Assembly (NCBI GenBank): GCA_003452275.1
Contig: DMIT01000103.1
Coordinates: forward strand, 2,847 to 8,077
Source of the DNA: Rhodospirillaceae bacterium
GTDB lineage: Bacteria; Pseudomonadota; Alphaproteobacteria; Micavibrionales; Micavibrionaceae
Length of the DNA stretch: 5,231 bases
Reading direction: 5' to 3'
In this document: piece after piece, positions 1-5,231 of the stretch
Position numbering within the stretch: position 1 is the first letter of the stretch
How the letters are laid out: every line of letters begins with the position of its first letter
The notes under the pieces: generated by a model
What the model was told of the DNA's origin: nothing
Databases searched by the model: none
The model's input: only the letters and a program-made list of their open reading frames with translations
Program-made: the position numbers and the translations under genes

Positions 1-953
1 CCGTAATTCTGCGAAGAATTAACGATATCCTGAACTTTCAATGTATCTCCCGGATGCGCCCCCGTCAGACTTGCGGATACATCCATGCCCCAATCATATC
101 CAAGGGTGATATTTTGTGTGATACCACCATATCGTAACTCGCGCGTTGGAAGGGAAGACAACAAGGTTATATCCGTCCGTTGAGAGGGAATGAGCGACAT
201 CGAAAGCTGCTGCGTGATTTCAACCGGCCCCAAATAACGCGATCCGTAATTGTCAATGATTGTTCTGGCGACCATTTTCTGAGAAATAGATAGAAGACTT
301 AAGCGCGTGGCTCCTTCCGGCGCATTTTTATCAACCGGCAATTCCAGAACCGCGCGCATATTTTGCCCCGGCAGGTCATTCAGGCGCAATAACAAACTCT
401 CGATATCTTTGATCTGTAACGGTTTACGATTGAGAAGACGGGAAGACCATTCCGACACGAAATGATTTCCCTGCGCCTTTTCATCCAGATGGATTTCGCT
501 GATATATCCTTCGACCACCGTCAGCTTGATGCGTCCATCGCTGATCTCTTGCTGGGGGACGTACACTCTCGATAGAAAATATCCTTCGCTTTGCAAAAGA
601 GCGGTCAGACGCGATGCAATCAACCAGACTTTATCCAGACTGATTTTTTGATTCAAAAATTCGGCATAAAGCTCGTGCATTTTCTGGTGCGGGATATCGT
701 CTCCACCGGAGATGTGAATATCCCGCAGCACAAACGTAATATTCTCGCTACCGGATGGCGCCGCCTGTGTTTCGACCTTGCCCCCGACAGAGGGCATGGC
801 CCGCCGAGTTTCTGGCGGCGGCATCAGCCGGACACGATCCTCCACCCGCCCGGCATCAGCAGGGCCAGTGACCTGTGCCAAAGACACCCCTGACGTCAAC
901 GTCAAGGGGCCAAGAAGGCCCACGATCAATAAAGAGGTTTTAAAATTATTCAA
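1..953 (-). CDS. TpsB/ShlB/FhaC-family outer-membrane transporter, partial (C-terminal half missing)
   Basis: This is the pore component of a two-partner (type Vb) secretion system. Such proteins sit in the outer membrane and export one large TpsA partner. The frame is open from a TTG at 953-951 to the window edge, giving 317 codons plus two bases; the family usually has about 550-600 residues, so roughly half is present. An in-frame TGA lies nine bases upstream of the TTG, which is the only start codon that leaves a full signal peptide: NNFK, a hydrophobic stretch at about 7-23, and likely cleavage after SLA (about residue 26). A Pro/Arg-rich linker (about 30-68) follows. Next is a POTRA domain (about 72-149) with FVLRDIHISG, GYFLSRVYVPQQEISDGRI and VVEGYI, then a second POTRA (about 150-228). 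The barrel begins near DNYGSRYLGP. The ribosome binding site is weak (GTGAG). Family call is firm; substrate is unknown because the partner is not visible. Confidence 0.88.
   Translation of the reverse strand, partial: MNNFKTSLLIVGLLGPLTLTSGVSLAQVTGPADAGRVEDRVRLMPPPETRRAMPSVGGKVETQAAPSGSENITFVLRDIHISGGDDIPHQKMHELYAEFLNQKISLDKVWLIASRLTALLQSEGYFLSRVYVPQQEISDGRIKLTVVEGYISEIHLDEKAQGNHFVSEWSSRLLNRKPLQIKDIESLLLRLNDLPGQNMRAVLELPVDKNAPEGATRLSLLSISQKMVARTIIDNYGSRYLGPVEITQQLSMSLIPSQRTDITLLSSLPTRELRYGGITQNITLGYDWGMDVSASLTGAHPGDTLKVQDIVNSSQNY
887..909 (-). other. Hairpin in the signal-peptide codons of the TpsB gene
   Basis: On the minus strand CCCC, a bulged T, TGACG, the loop TTGA, CGTCA and GGGG can fold into a 9-bp stem with a four-base loop, about 45-65 bases inside the TpsB coding region. 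It contains the 8-bp palindrome TGACGTCA (891-898). No T-run follows, so it is not a terminator. A role in limiting translation of the TTG-started gene is possible, but chance within GC-rich codons cannot be excluded. Confidence 0.35.
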
Positions 954-993
954 ATAAGAGACTCACGGAGTTTGTTTCTCTGGAGTTTATTAG

Positions 994-1023
994 AAAAACC
1001 GCGCCCTCGCAAGATATCAGGGC
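994..1023 (-). terminator. Candidate intrinsic terminator after the 457-residue gene
   Basis: Read on the minus strand, GCCCT (1023-1019) pairs perfectly with AGGGC (1007-1003) around an 11-base loop. Four bases (GCGG) and then TTTTT (998-994) follow. It starts 22 bases after the stop codon of the HD-like gene and ends about 40 bases before the TpsB start, so it would reduce read-through between the two. The stem is short and the T-run is slightly displaced, so strength is uncertain. Confidence 0.5.
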
Positions 1024-1045
1024 CTATTCACCAGACCTATCAAGC

Positions 1046-2419
1046 TTAAAGGGGCTGGAAAGCGGCAAAGGGGCTCACATCTGTATGTAATCCGACATCC
1101 GCCACAGGAACAGCAGATATATCCTGACCACCATAAGGATGGGCAACGGCAGCAATCGCCCTGACAAAATGCTGCGAATCATTTGTCAGATGAAGGGCAA
1201 GCTGTTTATCAATCCCGTCCTGTTCGATACGGATAATATTGGCGATAGAGATCATGCGATATAAGGCCTTACGCTCAATGTCTGACATATTACCCACTGC
1301 GTGGCGGAGGGATGATTTCATATCCTCCGTCAATTGCGCCGCGCCTGCCGGACGCTCAATCGCCGCGATCAAAGCAGATGAGACTTCGAACCGGGAACAT
1401 CTTCCATCGTCCTGATCTTGGAAAGATTGATAGTATCTGTCCGCATCATGCATAATATCGGACGCAATTCTTCCTTTCTGCGGGCCGAAATGATCACCCA
1501 GCCCCAGTTCAGGAGCAAAGATACGACGCTGCAAATCTGGATTTCCTTCTACGGCTACCTTTAACAAAGTCATATTTTCAACCGCAATACGGCGCTGCCA
1601 TGCTGCATAATGATCGCCGATATTTTCACGCATATTGCGGGCACAGTATTCCAACATGGATAGAACAGAGCGGTTATCATACATATCCGGTAAATTATAT
1701 TGATAGGATGGTTCGTCCGGATATTTGATATCCCCTTCCATCAAACATATATTATAGAACATATCACGGAACAGACCTTCCGCACCGATCAATTGCATCC
1801 GGTCACAGGTCTGCACCGCGCGGGACATGTAGGATTTCCCATTATCACCTGAATGTGCCAAGACCGCATACAGGAAATGATTTTTCAATTCGCGGGGCAT
1901 ATCGCGGTATTGTGGTTGATCCAGAATATTATTGAATAATAGGAAACTTAACTGCGAATGAGGTATCCATTTGTCATGCGGATTCTGTTGAGGGTCAAAT
2001 AACCGCCCTTCCAGCAACCGACCGATATCATGCGCAAACATTGGAATGACGAAGGTCGATTTATAACCTTGCGGCTTTTCTATCTGGTGAAAACGCAATC
2101 CCTCGGCAGCATCCTTGAATAAAATCTGGCGTTCATCATGCGCGGGCAACGCAAAGCGGACGGCAGAAAAGATATGAGTCTGAATATCCGTGACCAGATT
2201 GGACAACAGCGCATCATTTTGCTGAACCCAGTGATCGAGATGCGGATACGATGAACGAGGTGTCAGGTCATCATCCACCTTGATATTTCCCTCTGCCATA
2301 CCACGCATAAATTGGGTGCATTCATGCAATGCATGCAGTCGCAAAATTTCATAATCTTCATAGGAATATCCTGATGAAAAATAATAGTCCCACACATCGA
2401 AATGATTTTGTTTGTTCAT
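1046..2419 (-). CDS. Uncharacterised protein with HD-superfamily-like metal-binding residues
   Basis: This 457-residue protein is one I do not recognise by name. It has no signal peptide or membrane segment, so it is probably cytoplasmic. Residues 127-134 read MFAHDIGR, giving an HD pair at H130-D131. Further candidate ligands are H154 (in IPHSQLSF), H189 (in AVLAHSGDNG) and D206 (in TCDRMQLIGAEGL). The order and spacing resemble the HD phosphohydrolase fold, where a late Asp commonly sits in a stretch like ADRLDAIG. The first His is unclear; H94 and H111 are candidates. Members of the superfamily hydrolyse phosphoesters of nucleotides or similar substrates, but nothing here indicates a substrate. 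Residues 1-90 and the helical, charged region from about 250 to 430 match nothing I know. The gene starts 62 bases after mltG ends. No Shine-Dalgarno sequence precedes the ATG. The ORF is certain; the HD assignment is an inference from motif spacing. Confidence 0.85.
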   Translation of the reverse strand: MNKQNHFDVWDYYFSSGYSYEDYEILRLHALHECTQFMRGMAEGNIKVDDDLTPRSSYPHLDHWVQQNDALLSNLVTDIQTHIFSAVRFALPAHDERQILFKDAAEGLRFHQIEKPQGYKSTFVIPMFAHDIGRLLEGRLFDPQQNPHDKWIPHSQLSFLLFNNILDQPQYRDMPRELKNHFLYAVLAHSGDNGKSYMSRAVQTCDRMQLIGAEGLFRDMFYNICLMEGDIKYPDEPSYQYNLPDMYDNRSVLSMLEYCARNMRENIGDHYAAWQRRIAVENMTLLKVAVEGNPDLQRRIFAPELGLGDHFGPQKGRIASDIMHDADRYYQSFQDQDDGRCSRFEVSSALIAAIERPAGAAQLTEDMKSSLRHAVGNMSDIERKALYRMISIANIIRIEQDGIDKQLALHLTNDSQHFVRAIAAVAHPYGGQDISAVPVADVGLHTDVSPFAAFQPL

Positions 2420-2427
2420 AATCAGCG

Positions 2428-2456
2428 TTTTTAATGAACTTATGAAAAGAAATCAA
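2428..2456 (-). promoter_or_regulatory. Possible sigma70-type promoter for the HD-like gene
   Basis: On the minus strand TTGATT (2456-2451) is followed by exactly 17 bases and then TAAAAA (2433-2428), each matching four of six consensus positions. Only eight bases separate the -10 box from the ATG at 2419, so a transcript from it would start at or almost at the ATG. That fits the lack of a Shine-Dalgarno sequence. The region is AT-rich, so such matches arise easily by chance. Confidence 0.28.
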
Positions 2457-2481
2457 TCTTTACATGAAAAAGAGGCACAAC

Positions 2482-3480
2482 TTACTGTTCAGCCCTGATT
2501 TTGCGCCAATTTGTAACATTGCGATTATGTTCATCCAGCGTCTTGGCAAAGACATGCCCGCCTGTTCCGTCCGCCACGAAATACAGGAAATCATGCGGTT
2601 CAGGGTGCAGAACCGCCAGAATCGCTTCGCGCCCCGCATTGGCAATCGGCCCGGGTGGCAAGCCGACATTCTGGTATGTGTTATAAGGGGAATCGATCTC
2701 CAGATCTTTTAACAATAACCGGCGCCCCAGCGGCCCCTGCCCGTCATTTTTGGGCTGACCATTGGTTAAAGCGTAAATAACCGTCGGGTCGGTTTGTAAT
2801 GGCATCCCCTGCCGCAACCGGTTGATGAAAACCCCCGCAATGCGTTTGCGTTCTTCGGCAACACCTGTTTCTTTTTCAACAATCGATGCCAAGGTGATGG
2901 CCTCTTCAATCGTCGAAAACGGCAAATTTTGGTCACGGTTCGGCCATTCACGTTCCAGCAGTTTTTTCCGGGCATCCTGCATTCGCGCGATGATAGAGGG
3001 CACTGTTTCATTTTTTTCATACTGGTATGTATCAGGTAATAACGATCCTTCGGCAGGCAATGCTATATCGATGATCTGCACATCAGGAACCGTTTTCAGC
3101 TTTTCCAAAATCGTATAGCTGGTCAGGCCTTCGGCAATGGTGAATTTGCGTTTATAGGTTTCACCCTTTTTTAATTTTGCGATAACGTCCTGCATACTGA
3201 TGTGGGGCTGAAACTGGTATTCGCCGGCCTTGATGGTGTCGGCAGGCGGTAGAAATTTGGCGGCGACAACAAAGACATATGGATCGGAAATAATCTGCTC
3301 GGCGCGCAACTGGTCGGCAATCGCCATGGTTCCCGCACCTTTTGGCACAGTGACCAATTTTTCATTGATGTTTTTGGATGGAATCTGAAATGCGCTATAG
3401 GCGTAATAGGCAACTCCGCCCATGACCGCGACGGCCAGAATAAATAAAGAGATGACGATTTTGAAAATCACGAATCTCAT
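2482..3480 (-). CDS. mltG: Endolytic murein transglycosylase MltG (YceG-like)
   Basis: MltG cleaves nascent glycan strands in the periplasm while anchored in the inner membrane, and so helps terminate strand polymerisation. From the ATG at 3480 the protein has 332 residues, close to the 340 of E. coli MltG. A short start (MRF) leads into one membrane helix (about residues 4-28, FVIFKIVISLFILAVAV). A LysM-like region follows (about 43-110, including VTVPKGAGTMAIADQL), then the YceG catalytic domain. The family signature ASIVEKET falls at about 198-205 and holds the catalytic glutamate (E218 in E. coli). It is followed by GVFINRLRQGMPLQTDPTVI and SPYNTYQNVGLPPGPI. An in-frame ATG at 3525 would add 15 residues (RSAGGEFFCRDGCG), but it lies in a hairpin loop, has no ribosome binding site and would put an odd extension before the helix, so I chose 3480. 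It lies 63 bases after fabF, probably in the same operon. Confidence 0.95.
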   Translation of the reverse strand: MRFVIFKIVISLFILAVAVMGGVAYYAYSAFQIPSKNINEKLVTVPKGAGTMAIADQLRAEQIISDPYVFVVAAKFLPPADTIKAGEYQFQPHISMQDVIAKLKKGETYKRKFTIAEGLTSYTILEKLKTVPDVQIIDIALPAEGSLLPDTYQYEKNETVPSIIARMQDARKKLLEREWPNRDQNLPFSTIEEAITLASIVEKETGVAEERKRIAGVFINRLRQGMPLQTDPTVIYALTNGQPKNDGQGPLGRRLLLKDLEIDSPYNTYQNVGLPPGPIANAGREAILAVLHPEPHDFLYFVADGTGGHVFAKTLDEHNRNVTNWRKIRAEQ

Positions 3481-3499
3481 GCCACACCCATCTCGACAG

Positions 3500-3531
3500 A
3501 AAAATTCCCCGCCTGCCGAACGCATGGCAGG
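3500..3531 (-). terminator. Weak terminator- or attenuator-like hairpin between fabF and mltG
   Basis: On the minus strand CCTGCC (3531-3526) pairs perfectly with GGCAGG (3517-3512) around an eight-base loop. After seven more bases (CGGGGAA) comes TTTTT (3504-3500). The T-run is too far from the stem for a classic intrinsic terminator, so partial attenuation or mRNA end protection is as likely. The loop contains the upstream in-frame ATG of mltG (3525-3523), which argues against its use as a start. Confidence 0.35.
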
Positions 3532-3543
3532 GAACGGAAACGA

Positions 3544-4809
3544 TTAGACAGTTTTTAAAACCAAAGACGCATTGGTACCGCCAAACCCGAACGAATTTGA
3601 CAGAGCAATATTGACTTTCTTTTCCTTGGCAATTTTCGGCACCAGATCAATTCCCTGACATGGCTCTGACACATTTTCAAGGTTGAGCGTCGGCGGCAAA
3701 ATACCGGTCTGAATGGCCTTAACGGAATAGATAGCCTCAACCGCACCGGCAGCCCCCAGCAAATGGCCTATCGCCGATTTGGTCGATGACATGGAGACGG
3801 TTTCAATGGCGTTCCCGAACAGGCGTTTAACCGCGCCGCATTCAATGCCATCCCCCATCGGGGTCGATGTGCCGTGAGCATTGATATAATCAACATCCGA
3901 CGGATTAACACCGGCACGTTTCAATGCGGCCTGCATCGCACGATATCCACCATCACCATCTTCCGCAGGGGATGTCATGTGATAGGCATCGCCGGAAAGC
4001 CCGTAACCAATGACTTCGGCATAAATTTTTGCGCCACGTTTTTTGGCATGTTCATATTCTTCCAGAACAACCACGCCAGCGCCTTCGGCAATCACAAACC
4101 CGTCACGCGCTTCATCAAACGGACGCGAACCGGCTTCGGGATGATCATTATAAGATGTCGATAACGCACGACAGGCGGCAAAGCTGGCCACGCCCAGACG
4201 ATTGACCGCAGCTTCCGCTCCACCGGCAACCATGACGTCGGCATCATCCAGCATAATCAGACGCGCCGCATCACCAATGGCATGGGAACCCGTGGCACAG
4301 GCCGTTACAACAGAATGGTTCGGGCCTTTAAAACCGTGTTTAATGGAAACATGACCGGACGCCAGATTAATCAGCATCGCCGGAACCGAGAACGGGGACA
4401 CACGGCGCGGGCCTTTTTGAATAAGTGTCTCGGACGTTTCATAAATACTTTGCAACCCGCCGATACCGGAACCGATCATCACACCGGTGCGTTCCTGTTC
4501 ATGGCTATTGGACGGTTTCCAGCCGGAATCGGCCACGGCTTCATCGGCGGCCATCATGCCGTACAAAATAAATGTATCGACTTTCTTTTGTTCTTTGGGG
4601 GCCAGCGTGTCATCCGGATTAAACCCGTCTGCGACTCCTTCGCTTTGATAAGGAACCATACCGGCAATCTGGGATGACATATCGGATGCATCAAAGCGGG
4701 TAATCTTCCTGATTCCGCTTTTACCATTGGTCAATTCTGCCCAGTTTTTATCGACCCCCACGCCTAGCGGAGATACAATACCCATACCTGTAATAACAAC
4801 GCGTCTCAT
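3544..4809 (-). CDS. fabF: 3-oxoacyl-[acyl-carrier-protein] synthase II (beta-ketoacyl-ACP synthase II)
   Basis: FabF condenses malonyl-ACP with a growing acyl-ACP, releasing CO2, to elongate fatty acids in the cytoplasm. From the ATG at 4809 the protein has 421 residues, a normal length for the family. The thiolase-fold Cys-His-His triad is visible: Cys171 in TACATGSHAIGDA, His312 in NAHGTSTPMGD, and His349 in SAIGHLLGAAGAVEAI. The conserved Lys344 is in SSTKSAIGH. The C-terminal glycine-rich loop NSFGFGGTN is intact. The N-terminus RRVVITGMGIVSPLG is standard. A GTG at 4818 would add only three residues and has no ribosome binding site; the ATG has a poor GTGGG closely upstream, so the exact start is open by three codons. 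It follows acpP by 99 bases, with a terminator-like hairpin in the gap. The pairing of acpP and fabF fits their shared pathway, since ACP carries the substrate. Confidence 0.97.
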   Translation of the reverse strand: MRRVVITGMGIVSPLGVGVDKNWAELTNGKSGIRKITRFDASDMSSQIAGMVPYQSEGVADGFNPDDTLAPKEQKKVDTFILYGMMAADEAVADSGWKPSNSHEQERTGVMIGSGIGGLQSIYETSETLIQKGPRRVSPFSVPAMLINLASGHVSIKHGFKGPNHSVVTACATGSHAIGDAARLIMLDDADVMVAGGAEAAVNRLGVASFAACRALSTSYNDHPEAGSRPFDEARDGFVIAEGAGVVVLEEYEHAKKRGAKIYAEVIGYGLSGDAYHMTSPAEDGDGGYRAMQAALKRAGVNPSDVDYINAHGTSTPMGDGIECGAVKRLFGNAIETVSMSSTKSAIGHLLGAAGAVEAIYSVKAIQTGILPPTLNLENVSEPCQGIDLVPKIAKEKKVNIALSNSFGFGGTNASLVLKTV

Positions 4810-4832
4810 AAAACCCACTTAAATTTTATTTA

Positions 4833-4877
4833 GAAAATGAAAAGGGCCACACTCAATTCACAGAGAAAGCGGCCCTT
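4833..4877 (-). terminator. Candidate intrinsic terminator between acpP and fabF
   Basis: On the minus strand AAGGGCC (4877-4871) pairs perfectly with GGCCCTT (4848-4842) around a 22-base loop. It is followed directly by the T-rich stretch TTCATTTTC, and a run of six T's also lies just 5' of the stem. The position, 31 bases after the acpP stop, suits partial termination giving a short acpP-only mRNA, with read-through to fabF. The large loop makes it less stable than a typical terminator. Confidence 0.6.
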
Positions 4878-4908
4878 CAAAAAATTTACTTCACTGTGTC
4901 AGAGAAGC

Positions 4909-5145
4909 TTAAGCAGCTTTTGAGCTGATGAAACTTACTGCATCGCCAACTGTCTGGATTTTTTCCGCAGCATCGTCAGGAATTTCAATGTTGAATTCTT
5001 CTTCAAAGGCCATAACCAGTTCGACTGTATCCAGTGAGTCAGCACCCAGATCATCAATAAAGCTTGATGTCTCAGTGACTTTACCTTCGTCAACACCAAG
5101 ATGTTCGACAACAATTTTTTTAACGCGGTCAGCAATATCGCTCAT
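4909..5145 (-). CDS. acpP: Acyl carrier protein
   Basis: ACP carries fatty-acyl intermediates as thioesters on a 4'-phosphopantetheine arm and shuttles them between fatty-acid synthesis enzymes. The 78-residue length is standard for the family. The attachment site is Ser37 in the motif [19 protein letters not shown], at the start of helix II, which is the acidic recognition helix for partner enzymes. The protein is strongly acidic ([25 protein letters not shown]), as expected. The start ATG at 5145 gives the usual [19 protein letters not shown]-terminus. An AGGA Shine-Dalgarno element sits ten bases upstream. It is the first gene visible in the direction of transcription; fabG or fabD, often its upstream neighbours, would lie beyond the right edge if present. 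All key residues are intact. Confidence 0.98.
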   Translation of the reverse strand: MSDIADRVKKIVVEHLGVDEGKVTETSSFIDDLGADSLDTVELVMAFEEEFNIEIPDDAAEKIQTVGDAVSFISSKAA

Positions 5146-5155
5146 AACTTATAAT

Positions 5156-5159
5156 TCCT
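5156..5159 (-). promoter_or_regulatory. Ribosome binding site of acpP
   Basis: AGGA on the minus strand, ten bases before the acpP ATG. It is the clearest Shine-Dalgarno element of the five genes in the window, consistent with the high expression expected of acyl carrier protein. Confidence 0.6.
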
Positions 5160-5206
5160 GTGTTTGTTTAACTTAATTTTCAGAACGGATGAAACTTAGA
5201 CGCCCT

Positions 5207-5221
5207 TTGCAATTAATGCAA
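5207..5221. repeat. Short inverted repeat in the acpP leader
   Basis: TTGCA (5207-5211) and TGCAA (5217-5221) form perfect 5-bp arms around ATTAA, about 60 bases upstream of the acpP ATG. It could be a small operator or a chance AT-rich palindrome. I could not identify a convincing acpP promoter in the 86 bases available. Confidence 0.25.
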
Positions 5222-5231
5222 GAGACATTTT

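Noticed and set aside
591..893. Plus-strand open frame of 100 codons
   Set aside because: It is antisense to the TpsB frame, which shows clear POTRA and signal-peptide features. The plus-strand product has no recognisable domain.
968..1011. Promoter-like boxes TTGCGA and TAAACT with 17-base spacing ahead of the TpsB gene
   Set aside because: Both boxes match weakly and the -35 box overlaps the terminator-like stem. This is not better than chance in such sequence.
2464..2712. Plus-strand frames over the 3' end of mltG (also 2501-2686 and 2822-3118)
   Set aside because: All are antisense to conserved MltG catalytic-domain sequence and show no independent start signals or motifs.
3171..3413. 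Minus-strand alternative frames inside mltG, fabF and acpP
   Set aside because: These are out-of-frame readings of clearly conserved proteins, with compositions unlike real proteins.
4282..4677. Plus-strand open frame of 131 codons
   Set aside because: It lies wholly antisense to fabF, whose protein is intact and conserved. The translation is rich in Arg, Gly, His and Phe without recognisable motifs, as expected for a shadow of a conserved gene.
4907..4914. Palindrome GCTTAAGC at the acpP stop codon
   Set aside because: It is only eight bases long and arises from the acpP Ala codons and TAA stop; there is no sign of function.
5196..5231. Possible C-terminal tail of an upstream gene (reads ...MSLALIAKGV then stop on the minus strand)
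   Set aside because: Only 11 codons are visible and they do not resemble the usual FabG C-terminus, so there is no basis for calling a gene.

Overview
The window carries five genes, all on the minus strand, so transcription runs from right to left. The order is acpP, fabF, mltG, an unnamed 457-residue protein with HD-type metal-binding residues, and the first half of a TpsB/ShlB-type outer-membrane transporter that runs off the left edge. The organism is a Gram-negative bacterium: there is a two-partner-secretion barrel protein with a signal peptide and a peptidoglycan-processing MltG. The acpP-fabF-mltG order is common in Alphaproteobacteria, so an alphaproteobacterium is my best guess. No rRNA or other decisive marker is present. 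Base composition looks roughly balanced, with AT-rich gaps between genes.

Right part (about 3540-5231): this is the fatty-acid synthesis core. acpP encodes acyl carrier protein and fabF encodes the elongating 3-oxoacyl-ACP synthase II that uses it. A GC-stem, T-rich hairpin lies in the gap between them and could give a separate, more abundant acpP transcript, with read-through into fabF. The last 86 bases are the acpP leader.

Middle (about 2480-3540): mltG encodes an inner-membrane endolytic murein transglycosylase that helps set glycan strand length. The short fabF-mltG gap holds a perfect 6-bp stem whose loop contains an upstream in-frame ATG. This argues for the downstream ATG as the true start.

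Left part (1-2420): this looks like accessory content appended to the core operon. The 457-residue protein is soluble and has the H-D...H...H...D pattern of HD-superfamily phosphohydrolases, but I cannot name it. A possible promoter sits so close to its ATG that the mRNA may be leaderless. A terminator-like hairpin follows it. The TpsB gene appears to begin at a TTG codon and is open to the window edge. It shows a signal peptide, two POTRA domains and the start of a beta-barrel; the exported partner (TpsA) is not in view and may lie just beyond the left edge.

I saw no tRNA or rRNA genes, CRISPR array, insertion sequence or obvious phage gene. I see no convincing new multi-gene system. The unnamed HD-like protein is the item most worth following up.
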